Source of the DNA: Melitaea cinxia
Taxonomy: Eukaryota > Arthropoda > Insecta > Lepidoptera > Nymphalidae
NCBI RefSeq assembly: GCF_905220565.1
Contig: NC_059401.1
Span: 1,885,001-1,949,000 of the forward strand
Reading direction: 5' to 3'
DNA: 64,000 bases
The notes under the pieces were generated by a model, which ran no database searches, had not been told where the DNA came from, and saw only the letters and a program-made list of their open reading frames with translations. Made by a program: the position numbers and the translations under genes. This document shows positions 35,641-46,248 of the stretch, one piece after another. The first letter of the stretch is position 1, and the number at the start of each line of letters is the position of its first letter.

Positions 35641-36481
35641 AATTCTAAAAACTATATTTTTGGCTTTGGTATCGATTGTAGATCACACTCCAAGTATTCT
35701 TTAAAAAAAATATTCAATGTACAGTTTTGACTTTCCTACCATTTTATTATATGTAAATAGATAATACAGGTTAAAGTAACACGTTTAAGAAACATGCCTA
35801 TATATAAATCAATGTTGACAGTAATATGAATGGGCAATAGGAAGTGGCTCAGCTTAAGCTAATACAGGACCAAAGACCCCACAACCATACAACGCTTTTC
35901 AGTCACTCAGTGAGGTAAATTAATCATAATCGATTAAAATCCACAAAACAGTATTTTTAGATGAATAAACCCGATAGAAAAATTTCGTTTCCGAAAGTAA
36001 TTTAGTCAAAATTAAGAACATAATTGGTTGTAATTACTGTAATACATAAAATTGTATTCACTTTTCTTGGATGGAGATTGCTTACTGTTGCTCATTAACG
36101 TTGTATCAAGTGGAATAATTAGTCAAGTTGTATATCAAGCAATATCCTGTTTTTGATAATATATAATATTTATCCAGACTGGTGTTTTTGTAAGTTTTGA
36201 TAGGTAGGAAGATAATAATAGAAATTTACAATCCGAATCGGTGGTAGCTTCATTTTTATTTATTTATTTGTTTATTTACTTGGAGAACGGTACAAAAATC
36301 ATTATAAGAATAACAGTGTAGCATAAAACAGAAAAATGGATACAAATCGTCTCCTTTATGTCTCACTAAGAACATAAGGATAAGGCTATACAGCAAGGAT
36401 AGTAAAGATGATTAGTTATTACTATTAATAGTTTACAACTGATGAAAACACCAAGGCAATTAATTGATCTAAACAAATAAT
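35641..36481. other. No clear feature
   Basis: AT-rich. A GAATCGGTGGTAGCTTCATT motif at 36236, resembling one near 42500, followed by TTTATTTATTTATTTG suggests an old LINE tail. Not enough to name. Confidence 0.35.
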
Positions 36482-36819
36482 GTGCTGTGTGGCTACGGCA
36501 CTAAAGAATTTAGCCACCCCCTCTCTTCCCTTGGGTGTCGTAAAAGGCGACTAAGGGATAACAAGGTTCCACAACCATCTTGGAACTTAAGAAGCCGACC
36601 GATGGCGGGATAACCATCCAACTGCTGGCTTTGAAATACACAGGCCGAAGACGGGCAGCAGCGTCTTAGGTGCGACAAAGCCATTACTGCGGTCACCAAC
36701 CCGCCTGCCCAGCGTGGTGACTATGGGCAAAACACATGAGTTCACGTTATTTTTGGCGTAAACTTGTGGAGGCCTATGTCCAGCAGTGGACTGGACTAGG
36801 CTGTAATGATGATGATGAA
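36482..36819 (+). repeat. Rep-A copy, full length in sense
   Basis: Starts GTGCTGTGTGGCTACGGCAC and ends GGCTGTAATGATGATGATGA. This copy best defines the family: about 338 bp, no intact polymerase III boxes that I can see, and a short ATG-repeat tail like that of RTE-mobilised elements. Confidence 0.85.
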
Positions 36820-36859
36820 ACAAATTAATAATTCCTAACTTTAGTTTTAAAAAGGTGCC

Positions 36860-37180
36860 GGGAACATGAAAACATATCTATTTCATTAAATAAACTATTG
36901 TTTACTATATATTTAACAATAATTAAAAGTAATATAATTTTACTTCCGATAGCTTGTAATGTCTAAGCAGTTTAATGATTAGCTAAGTTCTCGAACCACC
37001 TATAGTTTAGTTTTGTTTTACTCTCAAACTCTTAATTAATACACTCTTTAGTTGTTAATTGTAATAACTTCTCAATGGATTTTAGTTTTTAATTGTATTT
37101 CTAATTTGTTATGTATAGCTATAATAAGTTTATAGTTATTCTGAATAAATAAAAATAAATTAAATAAAATTAATTAACAC
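36860..37180. other. AT-rich, possible old LINE 3' UTR
   Basis: AT-rich and ends with AATAAATAAAAATAAATTAA. It looks like a polyadenylated 3' UTR, but no coding part is attached. Confidence 0.3.
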
Positions 37181-37186
37181 TAATAT

Positions 37187-37620
37187 ACATACATACATAT
37201 AATCACGCCTCTTTCCCGTAGGGATAGGCAGAGACCACTTCTTTCCACTCGCTACGATCCTTACATACTTCTTTCGCTTCGTCCACTTTAATTATTCCCT
37301 TCATACATGCTCTTTGGTTTAGGGTACTCTTGACCTGGCCTTTTTTCAAGACGTCCCTTATTTGGTCTCGGAACGTCCGCCTAGGTCTACCCCTTCCAAC
37401 CCTTCCATTCACACACGCCTTATACACTTTTTTTGTCAATCGTTCTTCACTCATTCTCTCGACATGGCCAAACCATCTGAGCATACCTTTCTAAATTTTC
37501 GTCACTACATCTTCTTTCAGACCACAACGTTTTCTTATCTCACTATTTCTTATCCTGTCACTCAGTTTAACTCCTATCATACTTCTTAACGCTCTCATCT
37601 CAACTGAATTTATTCATATC
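37187..37620 (-). pseudogene. C-terminal fragment of an RTE-like LINE
   Basis: The minus frame 37484 to 37206 encodes MLRWFGHVERMSEERLTKKV, GRGRPRRTFRDQI and SEWKEVVSAYPYGKEA. That is a standard C-terminus of non-LTR endonuclease/reverse transcriptases. Upstream the frame continues, past one stop, through RNSEIRKRCGLKEDVVTKI. After the stop the sense strand runs into ATATGTATGTATGTATATTA, a short-repeat tail. It is severely 5'-truncated and inactive. Confidence 0.75.
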
Positions 37621-38247
37621 TATGATTTTAATTTGTAAAATGACAAAAATACTTTTGAATCGTACTTGCATATGAATTTTTTTGATTTTGAGAAAAACAA
37701 TGTTACGTTTATCTTGCTCATAAATTCCTTCTTTGTTTTGCAGTTTATATACCAACTGAATTGTAATAAAGATTTCAATTTTTTTATTGAATGTAAATCG
37801 GCGTCACTATTATCGCAAAAATCTCCTTCGTTTGTGAGTTCGATCATTAAAATACCGTGACAAGAAGTTACCAATTTCATACTTTCCAATATTCCATAAA
37901 GCCTATCTTAATTGGACGAATTGTAACGAGACTTTTTAGAGAATTAGAGTTTGCAGAAACGAAAATTCTTAATCTTTGACCAATCGTTATGAAAAGTAAG
38001 ATCTCAAAGCCGCGATTGATCAACGCAGATATCAGTTAAACGGTTGTCACTAGCAGCCGACCAAACTTCGCTAAAGTTTAATTATATTGAAGCAATTTTA
38101 ATGAACTTCGCTCATTCTTTAAGTAAATAGCTTCACGAATTTTAGATTCTCTGTAGAAGTTTAAGAAATAATTTTGATTGAAATTTTCGTAAGTAGTAAA
38201 ATAATATTAGAATTTTGCTTGAGCTATTTTAAATTATGGCTTTTGGT
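37621..38247. other. No recognisable feature
   Basis: A minus-strand ORF at 37620-37889 (89 codons) shows no domain. AT-rich otherwise. Confidence 0.4.
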
Positions 38248-38596
38248 CGCTTCAGCGTGTAATATCTCACTACTGGGTATAGGCTTCTTTCCCCATGTAG
38301 GAGAAGGATCAGAGCTTAGTCCACCACGCTGCTCCAATGCGGGTTGGCGGATATATTCCCTACTATGAGTAACGATCGCTATCAGATGTACATGATAACA
38401 ACCGGGACCGACGGCTTAATGTGGTTTCCGAGGCACGGTGGGGACACCCGCTAGGACTGCGCAAACACCCGGACCACAGCAAACACCTGTATGGCCAATA
38501 CAAATGTTTGTCATGTACGGGGATCGAACCCGCATCCGCCAGCGCAACAGTTACAATCCATGGCTGTGACCGCTGCGCCAACGCGGCGTCACAGCC
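38248..38596 (-). repeat. SINE-B, full copy with 12-bp target duplication
   Basis: ATGGCTTTTGGT is directly repeated at 38236-38247 and 38597-38608. On the minus strand the head has an A-box-like TTGGCGCAGCGG and a B box GGGTTCGATCCC (38519-38531), so it derives from a tRNA. The 3' end on the minus strand is the ATTACACGCTGAAGCG side. The extra GTCACAGCC before the repeat may be non-templated. Confidence 0.85.
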
Positions 38597-38608
38597 ATGG
38601 CTTTTGGT

Positions 38609-39720
38609 AATTTTCTGTAATCGATCACACAGGTGTGGATCAGGTCAAAAGATAGAAGAGAGAGCTGGTTGAAGAAATTTCTTTTGTAATATGATTTGAG
38701 AGATAACTCATGAAAATCTACTTCAGTAGGTTAGCAAAAGCTAGGCTAAGAAACAAAATCTTGTCAAATTCTAAATTTATTACCTCCGTTATTATTTATA
38801 TTATATTATTATGCTCGAGATCGTCACTTGCAAAAATATTTTTGCCATTACCGCCAATTCTTGTATATCAAAGCGAGAATTTTTAAGTGAGTATTTTTTA
38901 TTGTGGCACGTGCGCCGCAGAATATTGTATCATTCATGTTTCTTAAGTGTTTGTATGTGGCGTATTCGTACACTGTACAAAGAGATGTTCATTTTAATTT
39001 ACAAAAAAGACATTACCTGCTATTTTATTACTGTTCATTTTGGGATGGAAATTAGACTGAACAAAATGTAAATGTGCTTGAGACTGTTATATAAATCTTT
39101 TTGGAACTGTTATCCCTTGACAACTGTACACTTCGTTCTTGTTAACAAAATATATCCGCCATTTTGTCAAATATTGATTGAAAACTTTGATAAAAGAATC
39201 GACGTCTGCTGTCGTGGTCGATAATTATCAGATATCATTTTTCATTCACAATTACAAAACATTACTATTTTTAATACAATCAAAATTTAAATCATTGTCA
39301 TCTTAATATATTGTTTAATTTTTATTTACAAAACTCTTGTTGAAAATGTACAAACATGGGCATCCGAGTTAAGTAAGGTCCAAAAAATGTATAAAATTAT
39401 GTTTCATAGAACTGTATTCTGGTTTTGTTTAAACTGATAAATAGCTGAAATAATTTATTAAAATAAACTTCTATTTAATAATATAACGTAACAATTTCTC
39501 AACCGTTGTACATACTTTAAAAGGATATTGTCTCAGCCAAGTTCCGCAGTAATATTTCGCTGGAGCTAGCTGACACGTCACACTTCGTGCTCGTTTGTCA
39601 CCGACTGTACGTGGACGAATGATTTTAACGAGAATATTATTTGCATGTTCACTGCGGGAATGTAATTACTTATGAATATTGCTTTGTAGTGACATCTCTG
39701 CCAATACTTGACTGAAAACC
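38609..39720. other. No recognisable feature
   Basis: AT-rich. Nothing supported. Confidence 0.4.
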
Positions 39721-39721
39721 C

Positions 39722-39795
39722 ATTGGCACAGTTTATAGTGGTCCTGTTTTCTGCTCCGAGGGTTGTGGGTTCGATTCCCGCCTGAGATGTTACTA
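39722..39795 (+). repeat. SINE-D head fragment
   Basis: TTGGCACAGTTTATAGTGG (A-box region) and GTTGTGGGTTCGATTCCCG (B box) are spaced as in a tRNA-derived promoter. The tail is lost. Confidence 0.6.
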
Positions 39796-40316
39796 ATTTT
39801 GTACTAAAACACAGCTTGTTTATTATTTTTTAAAGTAACTGCAAAGTTTCTTAACGATACGAAAGTGTTTTCGAAGCCAATTTGAATAAAATTATTTTGT
39901 ATTGATTTAATTTTGTTAATTCCACAAATAATACATTTAATACAACATATAATTTATTATACAACATATACTTATTAATTTAACTCCCCTTTTAGTATGA
40001 AAAGTAATGATCTTTCATATTTTCCTATACGTTCCCATTGGGATGAAACCTTTTATATAAATGATTCCGAATATCATTATATTTGATATTTATTTATAAG
40101 ATCACCAACATACTGTACACTGGTGCTACATAAAATATTATAATCAACAAAGATATAACTAAGTGCCAGCACAATTACAGATGACGACAACATGCAAATG
40201 AATAATAGTAAAATTAAGACCGCGTAAGTTACAGTGACAAAGATATTCTATTTACATAAGGAGAACAATGTGAAAAAAGAACAGTATAGAATAGAACCAG
40301 TAGTCGCAATAGTTTT
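39796..40316. other. No recognisable feature
   Basis: AT-rich. Nothing supported. Confidence 0.4.
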
Positions 40317-40431
40317 CATCATCATCATAATTACAGCCTATACAGTCCACTGCTGGACATAGGCCTCCATAAGCTTACGCCAAAAATAACGTGAACTCAT
40401 GTGTTTTGCCCATAGTCAACCACGCTGGTAG
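40317..40431 (-). repeat. Rep-A 3' fragment
   Basis: CATCATCATCATAATTACAG through ATAGTCAACCACGCTGG in reverse; truncated. Confidence 0.75.
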
Positions 40432-41002
40432 TTATAGAATAGTTTTTGGAACAGAATAATAATTCACGATTACTCAAATGATAGTGACATGAGTGATAGA
40501 TCATGACTTACTAGTCATCTCTTTAGAGACGAAATGATCTAGTGAATAGAACCACATTTCAGCTGTTTAAAAATTTATCTTCTATTCGGCGGCGAAAGAA
40601 AACATCGTGCAAAAAGTTGACTTAAAAAAATTTTAAGTATGGAAATCAATGAACAGTTAAGATAAAAAAGGGGGGATAAAAAGGGGAAAAGATCAATGAG
40701 TGTATGTGAAGTACGGTGCAATAGTAGGTACAGTATGGTACGATACGCTGCAGTGCAGCATAGCACACATGCCTGCTTCCATTACTATGTGTTGTGGCGT
40801 GATATTTCAAGTTATGAACCTAGAAAACGTAGATTTCTAATACTGAAAAAGTTCGTTACATCGGGTTCTTCAGTTCCATATTTTCAGAAAAAATTCAAAA
40901 ATTCTTTTTTTATACCTCTGATTTTTATGACTAGAAGTTATTCTAAAAATAAATTAACGATTAAGTACTTTATGTAGTTTATGATTAAAATTAAATTACA
41001 TT
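40432..41002. other. No recognisable feature
   Basis: AT-rich. Nothing supported. Confidence 0.4.
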
Positions 41003-41286
41003 CGCTTCAGCCTGTAATATCCCACTACTGGGCATAGGCCTCTTTCCCCGTGTAGGAGAAGGATCAGAGCTTTATCCACCACGCTGCTCCAATGCGGGTT
41101 GGCGGATATATTCCCTACTATGAGTAACGATTGCTATCAGGTGTACATGAGAACAACCAGGACCGACGGCTTAATGTGTTCTCCGAGGCACGGCGGGGAG
41201 ACCCACAAGGACTGCACAAACACCCAGACCACGGCAAACACCTGTATGGCTAATACAAATGTTTGTCATGTGTGGGGATCGAATTA
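41003..41286 (-). repeat. SINE-B copy lacking most of its head
   Basis: CGCTTCAGCCTGTAATATCC to TGTGGGGATCGAA; the sense 5' end stops inside the B box. Confidence 0.8.
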
Positions 41287-42566
41287 TTACATTATTTAAT
41301 TTTAAAATAATATGAAAATGTAATATATCGCAACACACAGTATCACATGAGATTACAACATAATTATAATTTACGTAAGATATTTGTAGCTCACTACCTT
41401 TTGCGTAGGAAATTTTATTAAAATTATAATGTTCATTATTTCGGTACGACCTCGTATTTTACTTATACTCGTAATATAATTTATTACATATAGCACTAGC
41501 GGTAAACATCAACGGGGATGAAAGTACTGTAAATGTGTAGTTATCTATGTATAATAAAGATCCGGTCTGTTTGTTTGATCAGGATAACAATAACAAGAAA
41601 AAAAATAGCAATTATAAAAAAAAAAAAACAAAACAAAAGAAGGTAATGTTTACTTCGCAACTAGCGACATGGTGGATTTTATTTGGAATTTACTTATAGA
41701 AGAATTTATGAATTTTCCCTTGAATGGAGTCAGATCAATCAATTACTTACAAAGACTGGTTATGGAGGTATGGCACCTGCAGCCGTTTTGAAAGACATGT
41801 GCGTAGGCTGGTGGTTTTTTATTCATTCTTTATTTTCTCGGAAGCCAACAAAGTAGTACATCAAACAAGATAGTACATCTTGTAAAAAAATTAAAGCAAT
41901 AAAAATGTGAAGTAAACTACGTTATAGATAAAGAAATTTAGGAGGAGGGAAAAAAATTATAATATTCCAGATTTCCGAAAAGAAAATTAGAAATACTATA
42001 TTAGCATTAAGCTAATCATCCATTCTTTTTTCGTAGATTCGTATCATAACTATAATTTATGACTCTTTCTGAGTCACTTACCCACTCACATTTGCGAGCA
42101 AGCGTACTACAACGTTAAGAAAGTATGAAAATATAATATAAATCCACACAAAGACGGGGGATGCCACTAGTTAAATATGAAAGTTAAAATAACTCGGAGT
42201 CGTCGGAGTGAGAATGTATTAGGTTTTATCGACGGCTAATTACTTGCTGGAACTTGATAGCCTTTTAAAGTATTAATCGGAGATAAGCCTTTATTACTTA
42301 TTGGCCTTTTAGTTTCTTAGAAACATTAATGAGAAAACGTGCGAACGTTTTTACACGATACGATACGATATTGTTTTTATATACGATATTTTATGTAAAA
42401 ACAATTTTTTTCATAAGTATTTTATACAATGCAAGATAATAGCGAAGATGAATATGTTGGCTTTCTTGCCCATTCTTCTCGGCAAAATCTACATTTAGAT
42501 CAGCGGTAGCTTCACATTAAACATAAATAGTTTTCATTATTTATCGTTGTGTCCATTTGTTATAAC
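41287..42566. other. No clear feature
   Basis: AT-rich. A short motif at 42455-42515 (CTTGCCCATTCTTCTCGGCA, then CAGCGGTAGCTTCAC) looks repetitive and resembles the one at 36236. Nothing else is supported. Confidence 0.35.
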
Positions 42567-42757
42567 TATTCTTTGACGGTTCGCAAGAAAGTGGACATAA
42601 GGTGCATTACACTTCTTCAATGTTTGTATGTATTTTAGATGCCTGATGATGGTCCAATAAAGGATCGAAACGTCGCATGAATTTGCAATTAGTGGTTGTG
42701 AACATAAGGTTTGGCACCTTATGTCTACTTTCCTGCGAACCGTCAAAGAATAAATAG
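42567..42757 (+). mobile_element. Foldback element with hammerhead-like motif
   Basis: About 40-bp imperfect inverted repeats (CTTTGACGGTTCGC...GACATAAGGTGC and its complement) enclose a core. The core has CTGATGA (42643-42649), a 5-bp stem GGTCC/GGATC with an AATAAA loop (one G-T wobble), then GAAA and CGTC (42667-42674). That order is the conserved core of hammerhead ribozymes. Such motifs are known in Penelope-like retroelements and retrozymes. There is no ORF, so it would be a non-autonomous derivative. Stem III is very short or absent in this reading, which is the main doubt. Confidence 0.5.
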
Positions 42758-43125
42758 TTTTGTTATACCTATTTAAAAATTGCTTTTGTAGTCAACTTCA
42801 ATAGAAAAAAAACCCTGTGGTGTCGTGAGACACCAGATAGGAATGAAGTTCCTTACTATAAAATATTAATTTCAAGTTCTATTCAAGGTATAAAAAAAAA
42901 ATATATATTCGGGTATAAATTTTTCATTGTGCTTTTTTTATTGATAAAATACTTTACAAAATTATCTTAACACGTTTATTTTATTTACAATGATTTATAA
43001 AAAATATATAATGATTATCGAATGATATTTTTTATGATATTTTATATATAATAATAGCAAACTGCAATAATAATAACAGTCATCACGTAGACTATACGTT
43101 AGACACTATATAGCCATCATACATA

Positions 43126-43954
43126 GTAGTCCAGTCATTATATACATTTGGAAATGCAAATGAACCGAGAAAGCCAAATTTTGGATATTACGTGGGGTAT
43201 GGCTAGAAAAGCTTAAGTTCAAATTGTCGACCAAAATAACCTTGTGGGTTTTCCGCCATCTTGAAAAAAGAGTTAAACTCAGTTTTTTTATCATAACTCG
43301 GTTCCCCGTTGAGATACGAAAATTTTTATACAGTACTTTTTTGTTGCTTTTTTTACGATCTACAATTAACGTCCTATACATTTTTCACGTATCGATAATC
43401 GTTATCGAGATATCGTTAAAAAAAGCCACAAATTTTGGGAGAAAAAATTGTTTTTCGCTATTTCCTTTTTTCTCGTGAAAAATATCGAAAAATGTTTGAA
43501 ATAAAACTTGTAGAGCCTGTTCAGACCTACAAATTCGTTTTTTAATTTTTCATTTTCGAGAAAAATTACGACCTCTAGCGCGCCGCAAAGTGAGTAAGAC
43601 TGTGCCCGGAGTCGATTTAGCCGCTCACACGGTTGTATCCACAACGTAAAAATGAATGAATTATTTGCTTAAGGGAATTATTTTTAAGAGAATTATTGGT
43701 TAAGGGAATTATTGCTATACGAAATAAATGAATAAACCAGCCAAATTATAAATCAAAAACATGAAATTTATTAATCAAAAAATTTTTATGCAGCAAAAAT
43801 AATAATTACACGTAGTCATTATTGTCACACGTTTTTCTCAGTTTTGATGGTCCTGGCTGGTGTTGAAGTTCCTCCTCGGTACACTCTTCGAGTCGCGTAA
43901 ATTCTTCAATCGCAGGAAACGATGCTGTGACGGTCCAAAATTCGTAATCTTCAT
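43126..43954 (-). repeat. Left arm of large inverted repeat
   Basis: About 829 bp, nearly the reverse complement of 43991-44827. It carries, on the minus strand, the same C-terminal coding tail as the right arm, then a noncoding stretch. The outer end (TCATTATATACATTTGGAAA) has diverged from the right arm's (TTTCTAACCCGATTTTTCCG). Confidence 0.9.
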
Positions 43955-43990
43955 CTTCGTACCTAATCATCGTTCAAGAATTCAAAGTTC
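43955..43990. other. 36-bp spacer of the inverted repeat
   Basis: Not palindromic. Read on the plus strand it continues the right arm's protein frame upstream (YLIIVQEFKVH), so the spacer belongs to the right-hand copy. Confidence 0.8.
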
Positions 43991-44140
43991 ATGAAGATTA
44001 CGAATTTTGGACCGTCACAGCATCGTTTCCTGCGATTGAAGAATTTACGCGACTCGAAGAGTGTACCGAGGAGGAACTTCAACACCAGCCAGGACCATCA
44101 AAACTGAGAAAAACGTGTGACAATAATGACTACGTGTAAT
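43960..44140 (+). pseudogene. C-terminal coding tail of an unidentified element
   Basis: A frame open from at least 43960 to a TAA near 44138 encodes about 59 residues, with HEDYEFWTVTASFP, FTRLEECTEEELQHQPGP and SKLRKTCDNNDYV before the stop. An AATAAA-like 3' UTR follows. Composition and the natural stop suggest the true end of a longer protein, most likely a transposase, but I do not recognise the family. An inverted copy of all but the first 12 codons lies in the left arm. Confidence 0.45.
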
Positions 44141-44827
44141 TATTATTTTTGCTGCATAAAAATTTTTTGATTAATAAATTTCATGTTTTTGATTTATAAT
44201 TTGGCTGGTTTATTCATTTATTTCGTATAGCAATAATTCCCTTAACCAATAATTCTCTTAAAAATAATTCCCTTAAGCAAATAATTCATTCATTTTTACG
44301 TTGTGGATACAACCGTGTGAGCGGCTAAATCGACTCCGGGCACAGTCTTACTCACTTTGCGGCGCGCTAGAGGTCGTAATTTTTCTCGAAAATGAAAAAT
44401 TAAAAAACGAATTTGTAGGTCTGAACAGGCTCTACAAGTTTTATTTCAAACATTTTTCGATATTTTTCACGAGAAAAAAGGAAATAGCGAAAAACAATTT
44501 TTTCTCCCAAAATTTGTGGCTTTTTTTAACGATATCTCGATAACGATGATCGATACGTGAAAAATGTATAGGACGTTAATTGTAGATCGTAAAAAGAGCA
44601 TCAAAAAAGTACTGTATAAAAATTTTCGTATCTCAATGGGGAACCGAGTTATGATAAAAAAAACTGAGTTTAACCCTTTTTCAAGATGGCGGAAAACCCA
44701 CAAGGTTATTTTGGTCGACAATTTGAACTTAAGCTTTTCTAGCCATCCCCCACGTAATATCCAAAATTTGGCTTTCTCGGTTCATTTGCATTTCTAACCC
44801 GATTTTTCCGACGTAATGACTGGACTA
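43991..44827 (+). repeat. Right arm of large inverted repeat
   Basis: About 837 bp. It differs from the left arm by scattered single-base changes (for example GTGGGG(T/G)ATGG, CCCC(G/A)TTGAG, ATCGAT(A/C)ATCG), roughly 1-2 percent by eye. It ends at ATGACTGGACTA, matched in reverse at the left outer end. ORFs inside the arms (80, 84 and 77-91 codons on both strands) are mirrored by-products. Confidence 0.9.
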
Positions 44828-45344
44828 TAGACTGACTATACATTAAAATCTTACGACAGGGTACCGCTTCGCAACGCGTAAAGAACATCGTTGCAATAAT
44901 TTTTTATTTTATTTTTGTCAATTATGTTATATTTGATGCAGTATGAACTAGGCTTATGTTATGGTAACATATGTGTTGTTTTTATCACTTGACATGGTTC
45001 ATAATTATGAAAATAACTCACTTTTTAAGAATATTAAGCGCCGAATACGCGCTACGTCGACACTCAATATACTTTGTTTTCATTACACAAGGAAAGGCCA
45101 TATAATAACAGCCTTAAAAACATTGAAAAACGCTAAATTTATCTAATTATAATATTCATCAAACAGTGTTTCGAAAAAAAGTGAAATGAATTCTTCCTGA
45201 AAAAGTTTCGTTGGCATTATTAAAATACCTTTTACGAATAATTTTGTTTAGACGCTCACAAAGCCTCTACCGGTTTTTACCAGATTACTAATTTTATGTA
45301 TTAGGCTCAGTTGAAATTTAGAAAAATACAATACAACCATTCTG
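44828..45344. other. No recognisable feature
   Basis: AT-rich. Nothing supported. Confidence 0.4.
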
Positions 45345-45447
45345 TTGTAGTGGTGCGTGTAGACGCCTGAACACATCGATGGTCGTGGGGTCGAAATATT
45401 TTTAGAAAATATTTGTATTTTTACAAAAAAAAAAAAATCTGGTCTTG
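45345..45447 (+). repeat. 5' part of a SINE split by the errantivirus
   Basis: TTGTAGTGGTGCGTGTAGAC and ATGGTCGTGGGGTCGA occupy A-box and B-box positions. The copy continues after the provirus at 53061. Confidence 0.55.
45444..45447. repeat. Target-site duplication CTTG (left)
   Basis: CTTG abuts the 5' LTR and is repeated at 53061-53064 after the 3' LTR. Four bases is the normal errantivirus/gypsy duplication. Confidence 0.9.
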
Positions 45448-45674
45448 AGTTACGCGACCCATCGACGCCACCGGCTCAAGTTATAACAATGGCTGCTGAC
45501 CAAGCGTTTCCGTGGGACAATTCAAAATTGCATTTAGTTCATAAGTTTTAAATGTAATGTTTTAATTAATTATTATTTTAAGATTAGTCTTGTAGAACAT
45601 TTGTAACTATAAACATCTTGTAATTAATAAATAAATATTTTTTTTAAAAGAAATTCGTTCGCCGTTATTTAACT
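45448..45674 (+). repeat. 5' LTR
   Basis: A 227-bp LTR from AGTTACGCGACCC to GTTATTTAACT. It contains an AATAAA at 45626-45631 that could serve polyadenylation. No clear TATA box. Confidence 0.95.
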
Positions 45675-45684
45675 GGCGCAGTCG
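45674..45684 (+). promoter_or_regulatory. Primer-binding site (tRNA-Ser type)
   Basis: TGGCGCAGTCG is complementary to the CCA end of insect serine tRNAs. Its first T is the last LTR base, as in the 17.6/297 group. Confidence 0.85.
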
Positions 45685-45846
45685 GTAGGATCGCGACACT
45701 CGAACTTCGAATAAAACTCTCCGAATAGAGTGAACGATATCTATCGTTATTTTCGCGATCCGCTATAGAAGAACCTACGAACGGCGATATCCTGCGGGAG
45801 TCCTGGCGAATTGGGAGTCCTGCTGTTCTACAAGGCCCGGCAAGAG

Positions 45847-45867
45847 ATGCAGAGAATCCTTGGGTAA
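45847..45867 (+). promoter_or_regulatory. Leader mini-ORF overlapping a splice donor
   Basis: An ATG at 45847 opens a six-codon ORF whose TAA overlaps the strong donor GG|GTAAGTA (exon end at 45863). After splicing to the acceptor at 51140-51141 its phase matches env, so this ATG is the likely env start. Confidence 0.6.
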
Positions 45868-45960
45868 GTACGAATCGTTTACCCAGTATCCTGTGCTATA
45901 TCTCATGTCGTTATATTATATTTATGCATACGAGTATAGTGTTACATGTGATTGTCTTTG

Positions 45961-46180
45961 TGCTATAATCGCGATTAGACAATTAGTTTAACAATAACAT
46001 ATTTTGTGTAATACTTAAATATTTTTTGTTCTTATGCTAAAATCGCATTAGACAATTAATTTAATAATAATATATTTTGTGTGAGACTTAAATAATTTTT
46101 GTCTTTATGCTAGAATCGCATTAGATAATAAATTTAATAATAGAATATTTTGTGCTATACGTAGTTATAGTTAGCGTAAC
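45961..46180 (+). repeat. Three tandem copies of a 73-74 bp leader repeat
   Basis: Units start at 45961, 46035 and 46108 with TGCTA(T/A/G)AATCGC and each contain ATATTTTGTG. A TGCATAC core, like that in gypsy's Su(Hw) sites, occurs once just upstream at 45925-45931. Confidence 0.75.
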
Positions 46181-46248
46181 GCCAACGCTATCGATAATCA
46201 TAAACAAGTACTTTTCTAATTTTACTCGATTTCTTTTTATTATTCAAT

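Noticed and set aside
43106..44797. Six mirrored ORFs of 77-91 codons in the palindrome
   Set aside because: Each occurs in both arms with overlapping antisense partners in AT-rich noncoding DNA. Only the short 43960-44140 frame looks like a real protein end.
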